Assembly (NCBI RefSeq): GCF_003226555.1
Contig: NZ_QKQS01000006.1
Location: 529,861 to 593,860, forward strand
Length of the DNA stretch: 64,000 bases
Direction: 5' to 3'
Source: Rhodopseudomonas palustris
Lineage (GTDB): Bacteria > Pseudomonadota > Alphaproteobacteria > Rhizobiales > Xanthobacteraceae
Each line of letters opens with the position of its first letter. Position 1 is the first letter of the stretch. The position numbers and the translations under genes are program-made. The notes below the pieces were generated by a model that saw only the letters and a list, made by a program, of their open reading frames with translations, was not told where the DNA came from and searched no databases. Below, piece after piece: positions 1 through 8,920 of the stretch.

Positions 1-1361
1 GCATGCACCGCCTCTCCCCATTTGGCATGGGGGATGCCGATCACTGCGCATTGCAGCACTTCGGGGTGCGCCGCAATCGCGTTCTCGACCTCGATCGAGT
101 ACACGTTTTCACCGCCGGTGATGATCATGTCCTTGATCCGATCGGAGATGTAGAGATAGCCATCGGCATCGAACCGGCCGGAATCGCCGGTGTGCATCCA
201 GCCGCCGCGGAGCGCCTGCGCAGTCAGCTCCGGCTGCTTCCAATAGCCCGCCATCACCATCGGCCCGCGCACCACCACCTCGCCGACCTCACCGGGCTTC
301 ATGTCGCGATCGTCCGCATCGACGATCCGAACTTCGGCAGACACGATCGGCCGCCCCGCCGAGCGCAGCCGATGCCGCGGCGCGGAGGGCAGATGATCGG
401 CGGGCGACAGGATCGTGGCGACCGGCGAGAGTTCTGTCATGCCGTAGGACTGGCCAAACTTGATCCCCGGAAGCCGCATCAGGCACTCCTGCAACACCGG
501 CTCCGGCATCGGCGAAGCGCCGTAAGTGATCAGCTTCAGGCTGGACAGATCGTAGCTGTCGAGATCCGGCAACTGCAGGATCATGCCGAGCATCGTCGGC
601 ACGAAGGTCGCGACCGTCACCTTGTGCTGACTGATCGCGGCCAGCACGTCCTTGGGCGAGAACCGCGGGATCACCACATGGCGTCCGCCCATGATAGAGG
701 TGGTGTAGACCCGCGCGCCAGCGCCGAGATGGAACAGCGGTCCGGCGTGCAGCGCCACCGTGGTCTCGTCGAAGCCGAAAGACAGCGACGTCACCACCGC
801 GTTGACCCAAAGGTTGCGATGGTTGAGCATCACGCCCTTGGCGCGGCCGGTGGTGCCGCCCGTGTAGAACAGACAGGCGAGATCGTCGCCACCGCGACCG
901 GCGTCGGCGCAAGGCTTCTCCTCCGCAAGCGTGGCTTCGTAGTCATACAGCTTTGACTGCCCTGCCGAGCCGGGCGCCGCCGCGATTACGGCGCTGATGC
1001 AGCGGCACGCTTCGGATAGCTGCAGGGCACTATCGAGAAAATTTCGGTCGCAAACCAGCACGGACGGCTCGGCGTCGGCCACCTGTTCGATCATCTCCGG
1101 CAGCGAGAACCGGGAATTCACCGGCACCACGACGCCGCCGGCCCACAGCACCGCGAAATAGCACTCGATATATTCGTTGCCGTTGGCCGCGAGGATCGCG
1201 ACCCGTTCGCCGGCCTCGATGCCGAAGCGGCAGAACGCGCCTGCCAGCCGCGCGATCCGGTTCAACAACTCGCTATGACTGAAGCTGCGCTCGGGCGTGA
1301 CGAGAGCAATCTCGTCGCCGCGGAACGATGCTGCCTTACGCAGGCCCGCCGTCAACTGCAT
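1..1361 (-). CDS. Acyl-CoA synthetase / AMP-dependent ligase (3' end outside window)
   Basis: ANL-superfamily enzyme expected to activate a carboxylic or fatty acid to its acyl-adenylate and then its CoA thioester. The minus-strand frame is open from an ATG at 1361 to the window edge (about 453 codons seen, C-terminus missing). Visible motifs are the P-loop-like A3 core (YTGGTTGRAKGVMLNH, about residue 170), the QSYGMTE A5 motif with its catalytic Glu, and the A7 region HTGDSGRFDADGYLYISDR followed by the hinge region KDMIITGGENVYS. The C-terminal catalytic-lysine segment lies beyond base 1. It is divergent from an enoyl-CoA hydratase across a 115-bp gap containing a palindrome, so the two probably form one acyl-CoA degradation regulon. 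Substrate cannot be read from the sequence. The family call is firm. Confidence 0.9.
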   Translation of the reverse strand, partial: MQLTAGLRKAASFRGDEIALVTPERSFSHSELLNRIARLAGAFCRFGIEAGERVAILAANGNEYIECYFAVLWAGGVVVPVNSRFSLPEMIEQVADAEPSVLVCDRNFLDSALQLSEACRCISAVIAAAPGSAGQSKLYDYEATLAEEKPCADAGRGGDDLACLFYTGGTTGRAKGVMLNHRNLWVNAVVTSLSFGFDETTVALHAGPLFHLGAGARVYTTSIMGGRHVVIPRFSPKDVLAAISQHKVTVATFVPTMLGMILQLPDLDSYDLSSLKLITYGASPMPEPVLQECLMRLPGIKFGQSYGMTELSPVATILSPADHLPSAPRHRLRSAGRPIVSAEVRIVDADDRDMKPGEVGEVVVRGPMVMAGYWKQPELTAQALRGGWMHTGDSGRFDADGYLYISDRIKDMIITGGENVYSIEVENAIAAHPEVLQCAVIGIPHAKWGEAVH

Positions 1362-1405
1362 GTCGCGCTCCACCCGTTCGTCTCTTCCTTGATACATTTT
1401 TAGCA

Positions 1406-1426
1406 TTGCGAAAATCGTTTTCGCAA
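1406..1426. promoter_or_regulatory. Perfect 9-bp inverted repeat, operator candidate
   Basis: Arms TTGCGAAAA and TTTTCGCAA are separated by TCG, in the middle of the 115-bp divergent promoter region between the acyl-CoA synthetase and the enoyl-CoA hydratase. A perfect 21-bp dyad is the usual shape of a TetR- or GntR-type repressor site; acyl-CoA-responsive regulators of this kind commonly control such gene pairs. No regulator gene is adjacent in the window, so the binding protein is unknown. Confidence 0.5.
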
Positions 1427-1476
1427 ATTTCGAGGATTGGGCTATCTTCCCCGAAAACAACGCAAGGGGTGGAAAT

Positions 1477-2268
1477 ATGCCAGGAAACAGCGCAGTCGGC
1501 GGCGACGCCGTGGTGTTCGAACGACATGATGACGTGATGGTCGTTCGTCTCAACAGCCCGTCGACGCGCAATGCGCTGCAGCCGGCGGTGAAGCAGCATC
1601 TCGAACTCCGCATCCCGGAATTACTTACCGACCCGGCCGTCCGTTGTCTGGTCATCACCGGCAGCGATGGATCATTCTGCGCCGGCGGGGACATTAACAA
1701 CATGGGCGAGCGCGCGGCGCCACAGGTCCGGCGGCGGATGCAGGTCACGCACGCCTGGGCCAAGATGCTACTCACCGCGGAGAAGCCAGTGATCGCGGCC
1801 GTCAATGGCTCGGCTGCCGGTGCCGGCTTCTCGCTGGCCCTGCTCTGCGACATCGTGCTGATGTCGGATCAGGCTTACTTCCGCGCAGCGTTTCCGGGAC
1901 TCGGCGCGGCGCCGGATCTCGGCCTCGCACTGACGCTGCCACGCGCGATTGGCGCGATGCGCGCCAAGGACATCCTGCTCACCAACCGCCGCCTCGAAGC
2001 GGATGAAGCACTGGCGCTCGGCATCGCCAAACGGGTGGTGCCGACGGACATGCTGATGGAGGAGGCGCTGAAGCTCGCCGCCGAACTCGCCGCCGGCCCG
2101 ACCATGTCGTTCGGCCTCACTAAGATGCTGGTCAACGGCGCGTTCGAGCCGATCGAACAGTTCTTCGCCCTCGAAGCATTCGCCCAAGGCGTCGCGTTCG
2201 GCAGCACCGAATTCGCCGAAGGCGTCGCCGCGTTCCAGCAGAAGCGCAGGCCGGACTTCAGGCGCTGA
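1477..2268 (+). CDS. Enoyl-CoA hydratase/isomerase (crotonase family)
   Basis: 263-residue crotonase-fold enzyme, normal length for the family, acting on enoyl-CoA thioesters. The oxyanion-hole region SFCAGGDI lies near residue 67 and the second one, GAGFSLALLCDI, near residue 112. The helix carrying the catalytic acid reads FPGLGAAPDLG, with Asp where classical hydratases have Glu, as in the PaaG/PaaB-like isomerase branch; a hydratase or isomerase role is therefore uncertain. The ATG at 1477 has a GGGGTGG ribosome-binding site just upstream. It is divergent from the acyl-CoA synthetase and shares its palindromic operator candidate, consistent with joint control of an acyl-CoA pathway. Confidence 0.9.
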   Translation: MPGNSAVGGDAVVFERHDDVMVVRLNSPSTRNALQPAVKQHLELRIPELLTDPAVRCLVITGSDGSFCAGGDINNMGERAAPQVRRRMQVTHAWAKMLLTAEKPVIAAVNGSAAGAGFSLALLCDIVLMSDQAYFRAAFPGLGAAPDLGLALTLPRAIGAMRAKDILLTNRRLEADEALALGIAKRVVPTDMLMEEALKLAAELAAGPTMSFGLTKMLVNGAFEPIEQFFALEAFAQGVAFGSTEFAEGVAAFQQKRRPDFRR

Positions 2269-2596
2269 GGAGGACTCCGGGCCCGAAGCCTCGGACCGGC
2301 CAGCCGCGCCCTGATCGACCGCGGATCAGCGCGACGCCCTGTCCCGGCGCCTTCGAACACGGCTTCGGCCACATCGCTGCACCGAAGCGAGACCGGATGA
2401 TATGGCGACGTTTTGCCATGTGCTGGATATCATCTGTTACAATTGTGTATTATTTCTTGGCTAGACACGAACGTGACCGATCGGCCGCACGCTGGCGACG
2501 TGAGGGTTTTGCGCGATCGACAGCTGCGCGATCGTCACGCCGCAGTCGTCGGCCTTGGGGCGGGTTGCGTACCGAATGCTCGGCCAGGATGCATCG
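2269..2596. other. Intergenic region ahead of the EPS kinase gene
   Basis: A 328-bp stretch without a convincing gene. The first half is GC-rich and follows the enoyl-CoA hydratase stop; no strong terminator hairpin is apparent. An AT-rich segment around 2425-2462 stands out and probably holds the promoter of the EPS kinase gene. Confidence 0.5.
2413..2443 (+). promoter_or_regulatory. Candidate promoter of the wzc-like gene
   Basis: TTGCCA (2413-2418) and TACAAT (2438-2443) resemble -35 and -10 elements but are separated by 19 bp, longer than the 17-bp optimum. They sit in the only AT-rich part of the gap upstream of the EPS tyrosine kinase. Identified by eye only. Confidence 0.3.
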
Positions 2597-4957
2597 ATGG
2601 ATATGCTGTCGCACCGATCATTCGATCCGGCTGATCACGAGATGTCTCGGGACGAGAGCCCCGCCGCACAGATGGCGGCTCTGATCGAGCACCTCGGCGG
2701 ATTCCTCCGCCGCCAGATTGTGATTTTCATCGCGATTCCAGCGACGGCCCTCGCTGTCGGGATCGCCTATCTGGCCGCGACGCCACCGGAATACACCGCG
2801 ACCGCGACGCTGCTGATCGACAGCAGCAAGCTGCGGATCTTCCAGAACCAGTTGCAGTCCTCGGTCGACATGCCGCTCGACACCATCCAGGTGGGCTCGC
2901 AAGTCGAGATTCTCGCGTCCGAACGGATCGCACGCGCCGTAGTGCGGCAGCTGCGGCTGGCCGAAGATCCGAACTTCGTCTCTTCGGGCGGCACGCTCGG
3001 CCGGATCAGGAACCTGGTGTCCTGGTCCGACAACGGCGCGGTCGACCAGGAGCGGCGAGCCGTCAACGAGTTGCTCGGTCGCCGCAGCATCGCCCGCGTC
3101 GAGCGGACCTATGCCCTGAACATTTCCTACACCGCGCGGAATCCCGAACTCGCCGCGCGGATCGCCAACGCCATCGCCGAGACCTATATCGACGACCAGC
3201 TCTACGCCAAGTTCGAGACGACCCGGCGCGCCAGCACTTGGCTGCAGGACCGCATCAACGAGCTGAGAGCGAAGGTCACCGCCGCCGACAAGGCTGTTCT
3301 CGAATACAAAGAGAGGAACAAGATCGTCGATTTCGGCGGCGGCCACGCCACGACGGCGGCGGGCGGTCAGAACCGGCTGATCGGGGAGCAGCAGCTGTTC
3401 GACCTCAACAGCCAGCTCTCCACCGCGCGCGGGGCCACAACGGAGGCGAAAGCGCGGCTCGACCGGATCGAACAGATCCGCAAGCTGGACATCGGGGAGG
3501 CAGCAGTATCCGATCTGCTCAAGAACGACGTTGTGACCCGGCTGCGCAATCAGTATCTCGACCTGTCGGGACGAGCCGCCAACCTGTCGGCGCGCTACGG
3601 GGCGGACCACAGCGCCGCGGTCAATCTGCGAGAGCAGATGCAGGAGCTCAGCCGAAACATCACCGCCGAGCTCGGGCGGATCGCGGCGAGCTATCAGAGC
3701 GACTATGAGATCGCGAGGACTCGAGAGCAAAATCTCGAGGCCGAGTTGGCCAATCTGGTGTCGGAAGGCCAGAGTACCAACAGGGACCGGATCGGTCTCG
3801 CCGAACTGGAAAGCTCGGCCAAGACCTATCACACGATCTATGAAAGCTTTCTCGGCCGCTATGCGGAAGTGATCCAGCAGGAGTCGTTTCCGATCACCGA
3901 AGCAAGGGTGATCAATTCTGCTTCGCCGCCGCTGCAAAAGAGCAAGCCGATCACCTCGCTGGTGCTGGCGATCTCCACAGCCTTCGGGATCATTCTCAGC
4001 TTCGGTGTGGCGGCGCTGCGTGAGGCGATCGACGGCACGTTCCGTACCCAGAAGCAGATCCAACAGGCGCTGCGAACGAAATGCCTGGCCGTCGTCCCGT
4101 CAATCGGCAATCGACTGGGGCGTGGCCCCGCCGCACGGCGAGACGGCCGCTGGGGCCGGAGGCGAGAGTCCGGCGACGAGCCACCTGCCGCGACCGAGGA
4201 TTCCACCACCCCGCCGTGGGCGATCGCCGAGCCGCTGATGCGGCGGTCCGTCGACGAGCCGCTGTCGATCTTCACCGAAGCGTTCCGCGCCATCAAGGTG
4301 ACCGCGGAGCTGCGCCCCGCGGTGCGCGACAACAAGGTGATCGGCGTCACTTCGACGCTGCCGAACGAGGGCAAGTCGACGATCGCCTGCAATCTCGCGA
4401 TGCTGATGGCCGACGCCGGCAAGCGCGTGATCCTGCTGGACCTCGATCTGCGAAGTCCAACGCTCGCCAGCGTCCTGGTGCCGCGCCCCACCGCCGGATG
4501 GTTCGACGTGCTCGACGGCCGCGCGGCTCTCGACCGGGCGATCGGCTGCGAGCCTGACACCGGATTGGACTTGCTCCCGCTCCTGGGCACGGACCATCCC
4601 ATGCACAGCGACGAAATCCTGTCGTCGCCGGCGTTCTCTGGCCTGATCGAGGACCTACGGCGACGCTACGACTATATCATCGTCGATCTGCCGCCGATCG
4701 CGCCGGTGGTCGATGTACGCGCCACGCTGCCCCTGATCGACTGGCTGGTGTTCGTGGTAGAATGGGGTAAGACCCCGATCCGGACGGTGCAGCATCACCT
4801 GAGGGCGCGCCCCGAACTTTACGATCGACTGCTCGGGGTCGTGCTGAACAAGGTGGATCTTCGTGCGCTGGAGCGGTTCGAACAGCCGGGGCTCTACCGC
4901 GGCGGTTATTATGCGTCGAACTGGCCGCAGTCCGCGCAGCAACGATCGGCTGCGTGA
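2597..4957 (+). CDS. Wzc/GumC-like polysaccharide co-polymerase with BY-kinase domain
   Basis: Inner-membrane protein controlling EPS chain length and export. The N-terminal Wzz domain has a first membrane helix at about residues 40-60 and a second at about 455-475, bracketing a long coiled-coil periplasmic region. The cytoplasmic tyrosine-kinase domain has Walker A STLPNEGKST near residue 592, Walker A' VILLDLDLRSP near 613 and Walker B YIIVDLPPI near 695. The C-terminus carries only a short tyrosine cluster (LYRGGYY), fewer Tyr than in E. coli Wzc. The ATG at 2597 has AGGA with 7-nt spacing; in-frame ATG at 2576 and TTG at 2555 are alternatives. A kinase fused to the co-polymerase is the proteobacterial arrangement. 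It is convergent with a small HTH gene; initiating transferase and Wza genes lie nearby. Confidence 0.9.
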   Translation: MDMLSHRSFDPADHEMSRDESPAAQMAALIEHLGGFLRRQIVIFIAIPATALAVGIAYLAATPPEYTATATLLIDSSKLRIFQNQLQSSVDMPLDTIQVGSQVEILASERIARAVVRQLRLAEDPNFVSSGGTLGRIRNLVSWSDNGAVDQERRAVNELLGRRSIARVERTYALNISYTARNPELAARIANAIAETYIDDQLYAKFETTRRASTWLQDRINELRAKVTAADKAVLEYKERNKIVDFGGGHATTAAGGQNRLIGEQQLFDLNSQLSTARGATTEAKARLDRIEQIRKLDIGEAAVSDLLKNDVVTRLRNQYLDLSGRAANLSARYGADHSAAVNLREQMQELSRNITAELGRIAASYQSDYEIARTREQNLEAELANLVSEGQSTNRDRIGLAELESSAKTYHTIYESFLGRYAEVIQQESFPITEARVINSASPPLQKSKPITSLVLAISTAFGIILSFGVAALREAIDGTFRTQKQIQQALRTKCLAVVPSIGNRLGRGPAARRDGRWGRRRESGDEPPAATEDSTTPPWAIAEPLMRRSVDEPLSIFTEAFRAIKVTAELRPAVRDNKVIGVTSTLPNEGKSTIACNLAMLMADAGKRVILLDLDLRSPTLASVLVPRPTAGWFDVLDGRAALDRAIGCEPDTGLDLLPLLGTDHPMHSDEILSSPAFSGLIEDLRRRYDYIIVDLPPIAPVVDVRATLPLIDWLVFVVEWGKTPIRTVQHHLRARPELYDRLLGVVLNKVDLRALERFEQPGLYRGGYYASNWPQSAQQRSAA

Positions 4958-5081
4958 CCGGGACCGCCATTCGGCCTGCTCGGAAGACGCCGCTTGCGCC
5001 GCTGTCCCCTGCGCCGATAAGCCGAATACCAAAAACATGCGACGGCCGATTGGACGCCGCGGCCGTGGCCTCCCAGGAGGA

Positions 5082-5444
5082 CTACTTGGTTTTTTCGGAG
5101 CGCCGCTGCCGCGCCGCATGGCGGTCTCGCAGCTCTTCTTCCAGGCTGATCTTCTCGAGTAGAAGGTCGGTCACCAGCTTGCGCAGCCGGGAATTTTCGA
5201 GCTCGAGATGCTTGAGCGCATCATCGGACTCGAATCCGGCCTGCAGCGTATCGTCCTCTTGGGTGTCGCCTGTCGCACTCGAGCCTGCGGGTGAGATCGG
5301 CATCTTTTTCCAGCGGTGATAGGTCATAATGCTGACGCCGAGCGCCTTGGAGATCTCTCGCTGCGTCTTGCCTTTGGCTGCCAGTTCGTTGGCTTGGGCG
5401 AGCTTGGTCGCAATTTCCTCAGAGGGATGCCTCCTACCGACCAT
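5082..5444 (-). CDS. Stand-alone IS3-OrfA-like HTH/leucine-zipper protein
   Basis: 120-residue protein with a helix-turn-helix (TQREISKALGVSIMTYHRW, about residues 33-51) followed by an acidic linker and a coiled coil (ELENSRLRKLVTDLLLEKI). This is the architecture of IS3-family OrfA transposase subunits. However, there is no OrfB, no DDE domain and no terminal inverted repeats around it, and the roughly 25-residue acidic insert between HTH and zipper is unusual. ATG at 5444 is chosen because GGAG lies 8 nt upstream; an ATG at 5465 has no such site. Placed between the EPS kinase (convergent) and the initiating transferase, it may be a domesticated DNA-binding regulator of this cluster. That role is inference. 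Confidence 0.7.
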   Translation of the reverse strand: MVGRRHPSEEIATKLAQANELAAKGKTQREISKALGVSIMTYHRWKKMPISPAGSSATGDTQEDDTLQAGFESDDALKHLELENSRLRKLVTDLLLEKISLEEELRDRHAARQRRSEKTK

Positions 5445-5465
5445 GTCGCTGTCTCCGAACCACAT

Positions 5466-5488
5466 CTTGCACGACGAACCTGTGCAAG
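5466..5488. promoter_or_regulatory. Inverted repeat upstream of the OrfA-like gene
   Basis: Arms CTTGCAC (5466-5472) and GTGCAAG (5482-5488) with a 9-bp spacer, 22 bp upstream of the chosen start of the HTH gene. It is a possible autoregulatory operator. A single CTTGCAC half-site also occurs at 39492-39498 upstream of the flippase gene. Confidence 0.35.
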
Positions 5489-5691
5489 CGAATCTAGTAA
5501 GCGTGATTCCCCAAAGTTTTCAATAGGCCTCCCAACAAATTTGGTTGGCTGCAAACCCGGGCTGCCGTTCGGCGCGATCGCCGACGACAATCGATGTCGA
5601 CTGGATCGACGAAGGAGCTCCGCTGGGCGGCAAGATCGCGGCGGGAAAGTATGACAGAGCGAAGACAGTATCCTAGTCTCATCGCGGCAGG

Positions 5692-7188
5692 TCAGTACGC
5701 ATTTCGCCGCCTGAGCAACTCGAAACAGGTCTTGAGCATGATATGGATATCGAGCGCCAGACTCCAATTGTCGATATACCAAAGATCGAACGCGACCCGT
5801 CGTTCCATCAATTCGAGACGCGGAGTTCCGCCGCGCGCGCCTTGAACCTGCGCCCAGCCGGTGATGCCGGGCTTGACGTGATGCCGGAAGGCGTAGCTGT
5901 GGATCAGCTTGCTGTATTCGTGATCGTGCACCAGCGCGTGCGGACGGGGGCCGACGACCGACATGTGCCCTTGCAGCACATTCACCAGTTGCGGAAGTTC
6001 GTCGATGCTGGTCTCGCGCAGGATCCGCCCCACACGGGTCACGCGCGGGTCGCGCTTGGTGGCCTGGACCACCGCCGCCCCGTCTTCCTGGACCCGCATC
6101 GAACGGAGTTTGTAGATCATGAACGGCCTGCCGTTGAACCCGTGTCGACGCTGCCGGAAAATGGCCGGACCTCGGGATTCGAGTTTGATGGCGACCGCGG
6201 CCACCACCAGCAGCGGCGACAGCAGTACCAGCGCAGTCAGAGCGACCGTGACGTCCAGCAGCCGCTTGGCGCCGCGCTCCAGCGCAGTCAGCGGCGGCCG
6301 CTGCAGTTCGACCATGTACACGTGCGGGACCGACGCTCCCTGTCGATCCAGGATCGACGATACTGCGCAATCCGGCAGCAGACGGACAGGGAGGGGGAAT
6401 ATCCGGAGGCGATCGAGCAGCATCTCGAATTCGGCGTTGTTCGACCACGGCATCGCCAGCACGATTTCCTCGGCCGTCGAGGCTCGGATACGTTGGACTG
6501 CGACGCTGAGCCGTTGCGACGGCAGCTCGGCGCTCCGCTCGGCCGCCTCCGGGTGAGACACAATAACGCGATCGACTTCGTCCAGGCCGAAGTCGCGCAG
6601 CAACACGACTCGCGAGTAGCGCGTCAGCTCGGCCTGTGTCCCGATCACGACTGCGCGCCGGCCGGCGATCGCACCCGCCGCAAGCGCGGCACGCAGCCGC
6701 TGCTTGGCGAACCGTCGCCACCACAGCAATCCGCAGGCACCAAGTGCAAACATGCAGACGATCGCACCGCGCGACACCTCGCTGCCGGATTTGAGCATGA
6801 ACAGGATCACCGCCAGCGCCAGCATCGCAAAGCACCAGCTCGCCACAACGCGGCCATGGCTGGGACGCGGCTCGATGACGCCATTGACCCGATGCAGACC
6901 GGCCCGATGCGCGGCGAGCACGTACAGTAAACTCGCCACCAGCCCCAGGCCGAAGTAGATGCTGACCTGAACGATACCTCCCAGAGCCTGTTGATAGAGA
7001 ACTCCGCCGAGCGTCCCGGCAGCCACGATGATCAAGGCGTCGGCGAGCGCCAGCGCCGGTCCGATGACTGCGAAAGGAAGCGAAAAGCGCTGTTTGGCGG
7101 CATTTCGGAGGCTCGCGGCCTGATGGTCCGCGTCGAGAGCATCGACCGGGTTGATGGCGTCCGTCACGTCGCACCTGCACCGCAGCAA
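5692..7188 (-). CDS. Undecaprenyl-phosphate sugar phosphotransferase (WcaJ/GumD type)
   Basis: Initiates EPS repeat-unit assembly by transferring a sugar-1-phosphate from a nucleotide sugar to undecaprenyl phosphate at the inner membrane. It is about 498 residues with several N-terminal membrane helices, a central nucleotide-binding-like segment ([10 protein letters not shown]) and a C-terminal bacterial sugar transferase domain from about residue 305. That domain shows [13 protein letters not shown], the membrane re-entrant helix, YKLRSMR, the [14 protein letters not shown] block and the [10 protein letters not shown] motif. The length and N-terminal domain match the polyisoprenyl glycosylphosphotransferase (WcaJ) group rather than the short ExoY group. 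The TTG at 7188 lacks a clear ribosome-binding site; a GTG at 7167 is an alternative. An AT-rich promoter region lies upstream. Confidence 0.9.
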   Translation of the reverse strand: MLRCRCDVTDAINPVDALDADHQAASLRNAAKQRFSLPFAVIGPALALADALIIVAAGTLGGVLYQQALGGIVQVSIYFGLGLVASLLYVLAAHRAGLHRVNGVIEPRPSHGRVVASWCFAMLALAVILFMLKSGSEVSRGAIVCMFALGACGLLWWRRFAKQRLRAALAAGAIAGRRAVVIGTQAELTRYSRVVLLRDFGLDEVDRVIVSHPEAAERSAELPSQRLSVAVQRIRASTAEEIVLAMPWSNNAEFEMLLDRLRIFPLPVRLLPDCAVSSILDRQGASVPHVYMVELQRPPLTALERGAKRLLDVTVALTALVLLSPLLVVAAVAIKLESRGPAIFRQRRHGFNGRPFMIYKLRSMRVQEDGAAVVQATKRDPRVTRVGRILRETSIDELPQLVNVLQGHMSVVGPRPHALVHDHEYSKLIHSYAFRHHVKPGITGWAQVQGARGGTPRLELMERRVAFDLWYIDNWSLALDIHIMLKTCFELLRRRNAY

Positions 7189-7200
7189 TCCGATGCGGAC

Positions 7201-7262
7201 GAAATATCATAAGAATGTGATAGTTTAACTAATTATTAACGGTATATGTTATATTATGATCT
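7201..7262. promoter_or_regulatory. AT-rich control region of the wcaJ-like gene
   Basis: About 60 bp of very AT-rich DNA between the PpiC stop and the sugar-transferase start, in otherwise GC-rich sequence. It contains a dyad TATCA (7205-7209)/TGATA (7218-7222). Similar AT-rich islands precede several EPS genes in the window and are the kind of DNA bound by MucR/Ros-type or H-NS-like proteins in alphaproteobacteria. No precise promoter is assigned. Confidence 0.35.
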
Positions 7263-7314
7263 CTGGGGCGGATCGAGCTGGCATAGCCTTACGGACCGTG
7301 GCCCGATGCGCTCG

Positions 7315-8328
7315 CTATCGGGACTCCGATTTGGCCTCGATCAGTCGCGACAGCGCGATCTCGTTGAGCACCGGCGGCGACTGCTTCAACAATTCGTTGA
7401 CATAGGCCCTTCGGTTGGCTTCGGCCTTCTCGGCCCGCAGCCGCTGCACCAGGCCGTCGCGCACTTCAGCCAGCGTTCGCTGCCGTGCCGCTTCGGTATC
7501 GAGCAGCTTGAGCACGTGCCAGCCGTCGTCGAGCCGAACCGGCTCCGACACGGCACCTTTCGCCAGGCCGGTCACCTGGCTGCGAATTTCCGGGCGCAAG
7601 TCCGGCTCACCGACCCACCCCAAATCGCCCTCCCGTTCTGCGGAGGCTGAATCCTCGGACAGCTCCCTGGCGAGCTTGCCGAAGTCGGCGCCGGGCGCCT
7701 TCAGCTTCTTCAGCGCCTCGGCGAGCTTCTTGCGCGCCGCCTCCTCGGCGTCTTTGTCGGCGTCCTTCGGCAGCGCGATCAGCACCTGGGCGAGCCGAAA
7801 CCGCCGCGGGACCAGCAGCGCGCTGGCGTTCGCATCGTACACAGCCTTGAGCTCGGCCTCGCTCGGATAGGATTCAGGCGGCACCGTCACCGATTTGAGA
7901 TAACCGTCCACGATCACGCTCTCGCGGACGCGGGCGATCTGAGCCTGCACCGCCGGCTGCTCTTCCCACTTTTTCGACAGCGCCTCCTTGTAAGCCAGGC
8001 GATTGGCCAGGATCGCGCGCACGGTCTGACTCAGCAGCGCCGGATCGCGCGCCAGCGCCGCCTGCTGCCGCGGATCGAGGAAGCTGATCGCAGATCGCAC
8101 CTCGGCGGCGGTGACGTCGCTACCCCCGATCTTGGCGACGATATCGCTATCCTTCACGGCGGCCCCGGCGTCCGCCACCGGCTGCGCGCCGCGGACGGGC
8201 TGCGGCACCGCGGCCTGCCGCGGCTGGACGGGCTGTTGCGGCGCACGCTGCTGCGCCGACGCTTCCGCAGGCGCGAGCGCCAAGGTGATTGCAGCGAGCA
8301 GTCCGCTGGTGACGACGGCACGGGTCAT
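7315..8328 (-). CDS. Periplasmic peptidyl-prolyl isomerase (SurA/PpiC-like)
   Basis: 337-residue secreted foldase. It has a signal peptide (TRAVVTSGLLAAITLA, cleaved near ASAQQ), a Pro/Gln-rich linker, a SurA-N-like helical region, and a parvulin domain at about residues 185-300 with FRLAQVLIALP, FGKLARELSED, DLGWVGEPDL and DDGWHVLKLLD. Parvulins of this type help fold outer-membrane and secreted proteins. Its ATG at 8328 overlaps the stop of the upstream coiled-coil gene (ATGA), so a longer in-frame extension upstream is rejected. It is the last gene of the TpsB-ExbBD-TonB operon, pointing to a role in maturing the operon's porin, TpsB or exported adhesin. Confidence 0.85.
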   Translation of the reverse strand: MTRAVVTSGLLAAITLALAPAEASAQQRAPQQPVQPRQAAVPQPVRGAQPVADAGAAVKDSDIVAKIGGSDVTAAEVRSAISFLDPRQQAALARDPALLSQTVRAILANRLAYKEALSKKWEEQPAVQAQIARVRESVIVDGYLKSVTVPPESYPSEAELKAVYDANASALLVPRRFRLAQVLIALPKDADKDAEEAARKKLAEALKKLKAPGADFGKLARELSEDSASAEREGDLGWVGEPDLRPEIRSQVTGLAKGAVSEPVRLDDGWHVLKLLDTEAARQRTLAEVRDGLVQRLRAEKAEANRRAYVNELLKQSPPVLNEIALSRLIEAKSESR

Positions 8329-8918
8329 GGCTTGGCTTTCTGATCGAGGATCTGGTCGCGGAAATCCTGAGCTTGGTTCTGGTGCTGGACACGCTGCATC
8401 CCGAACAGCGGATCGTGATCGAGCACCTTTTCGAGCGGATCCATCGCCTCGTATTTGGTGACGACGTCGTTGCTGATCTTGACGAGCTTGCCGTTCTTGG
8501 CTTCGCAGGATTTGGTGCTGGCCCGGAACGCCTTGGCCTCGCCTTCGAACTTGGCGCGCTCGGCGTCCTTGGCGCGAGCCACCGACGCCGCTTCGGCGTA
8601 GGCGCTCTTCCACTTCTCCAGCGTGTCGTCGCGTTCGGCGAGCCGGTCGTTGAAGTCCTTCACCGCCTGGCGATAGGCCTGGTTCACTTCTTTGACCTCG
8701 GCGCGCAGCGCGGTGTTCTGCTTCTTTGCGGTGTCGCGCTCCTGCTCAGTGGCCGTCAGCTTGGCCTGGAGCGCGGCGCGCTGGTCTTCGAGCGAGCGAA
8801 CCTGTGCGGTGGCTGAGCGCAGCGCCTCGCGCAGGCGCGCGGTTTCATTTTCCGCCAGGGCGGGCCCGGCCCAGGCGAGGCAAAGGCCCAGGCCGGCGAG
8901 ACTAAGGATCCCACGCAT
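8325..8918 (-). CDS. Periplasmic coiled-coil protein, function unknown
   Basis: 197 residues. A clear signal peptide (LSLAGLGLCLAWAGPALA) is followed by about 110 residues of charged heptad-like helix rich in Ala, Glu, Lys and Arg, then a short C-terminal part with one Cys (TKSCEAKNG) and a Gln-rich tail. No enzymatic motif is visible. It lies 2 bp downstream of the porin and overlaps the PpiC gene, so it is probably co-translated with both. A structural or tethering role between inner and outer membrane components would fit, but this is inferred only from coil and context. Confidence 0.75.
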   Translation of the reverse strand: MRGILSLAGLGLCLAWAGPALAENETARLREALRSATAQVRSLEDQRAALQAKLTATEQERDTAKKQNTALRAEVKEVNQAYRQAVKDFNDRLAERDDTLEKWKSAYAEAASVARAKDAERAKFEGEAKAFRASTKSCEAKNGKLVKISNDVVTKYEAMDPLEKVLDHDPLFGMQRVQHQNQAQDFRDQILDQKAKP

Positions 8919-8920
8919 CG

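Noticed and set aside
5042..5066. ACGGCCG/CGGCCGT hairpin between the convergent wzc-like and HTH genes
   Set aside because: No T-run follows on either strand and the arms are short with an 11-bp loop, so it is not convincing as a terminator.
5082..5488. Remnant insertion sequence around the OrfA-like gene
   Set aside because: No second ORF, no terminal inverted repeats and no target-site duplication were found, so a mobile element is not annotated.
5324..7210. A 628-codon frame overlapping the sugar transferase gene and the HTH gene
   Set aside because: Composition (Arg/Ala/Gly-rich) and lack of motifs show it is a frame shadow of the WcaJ-like gene.
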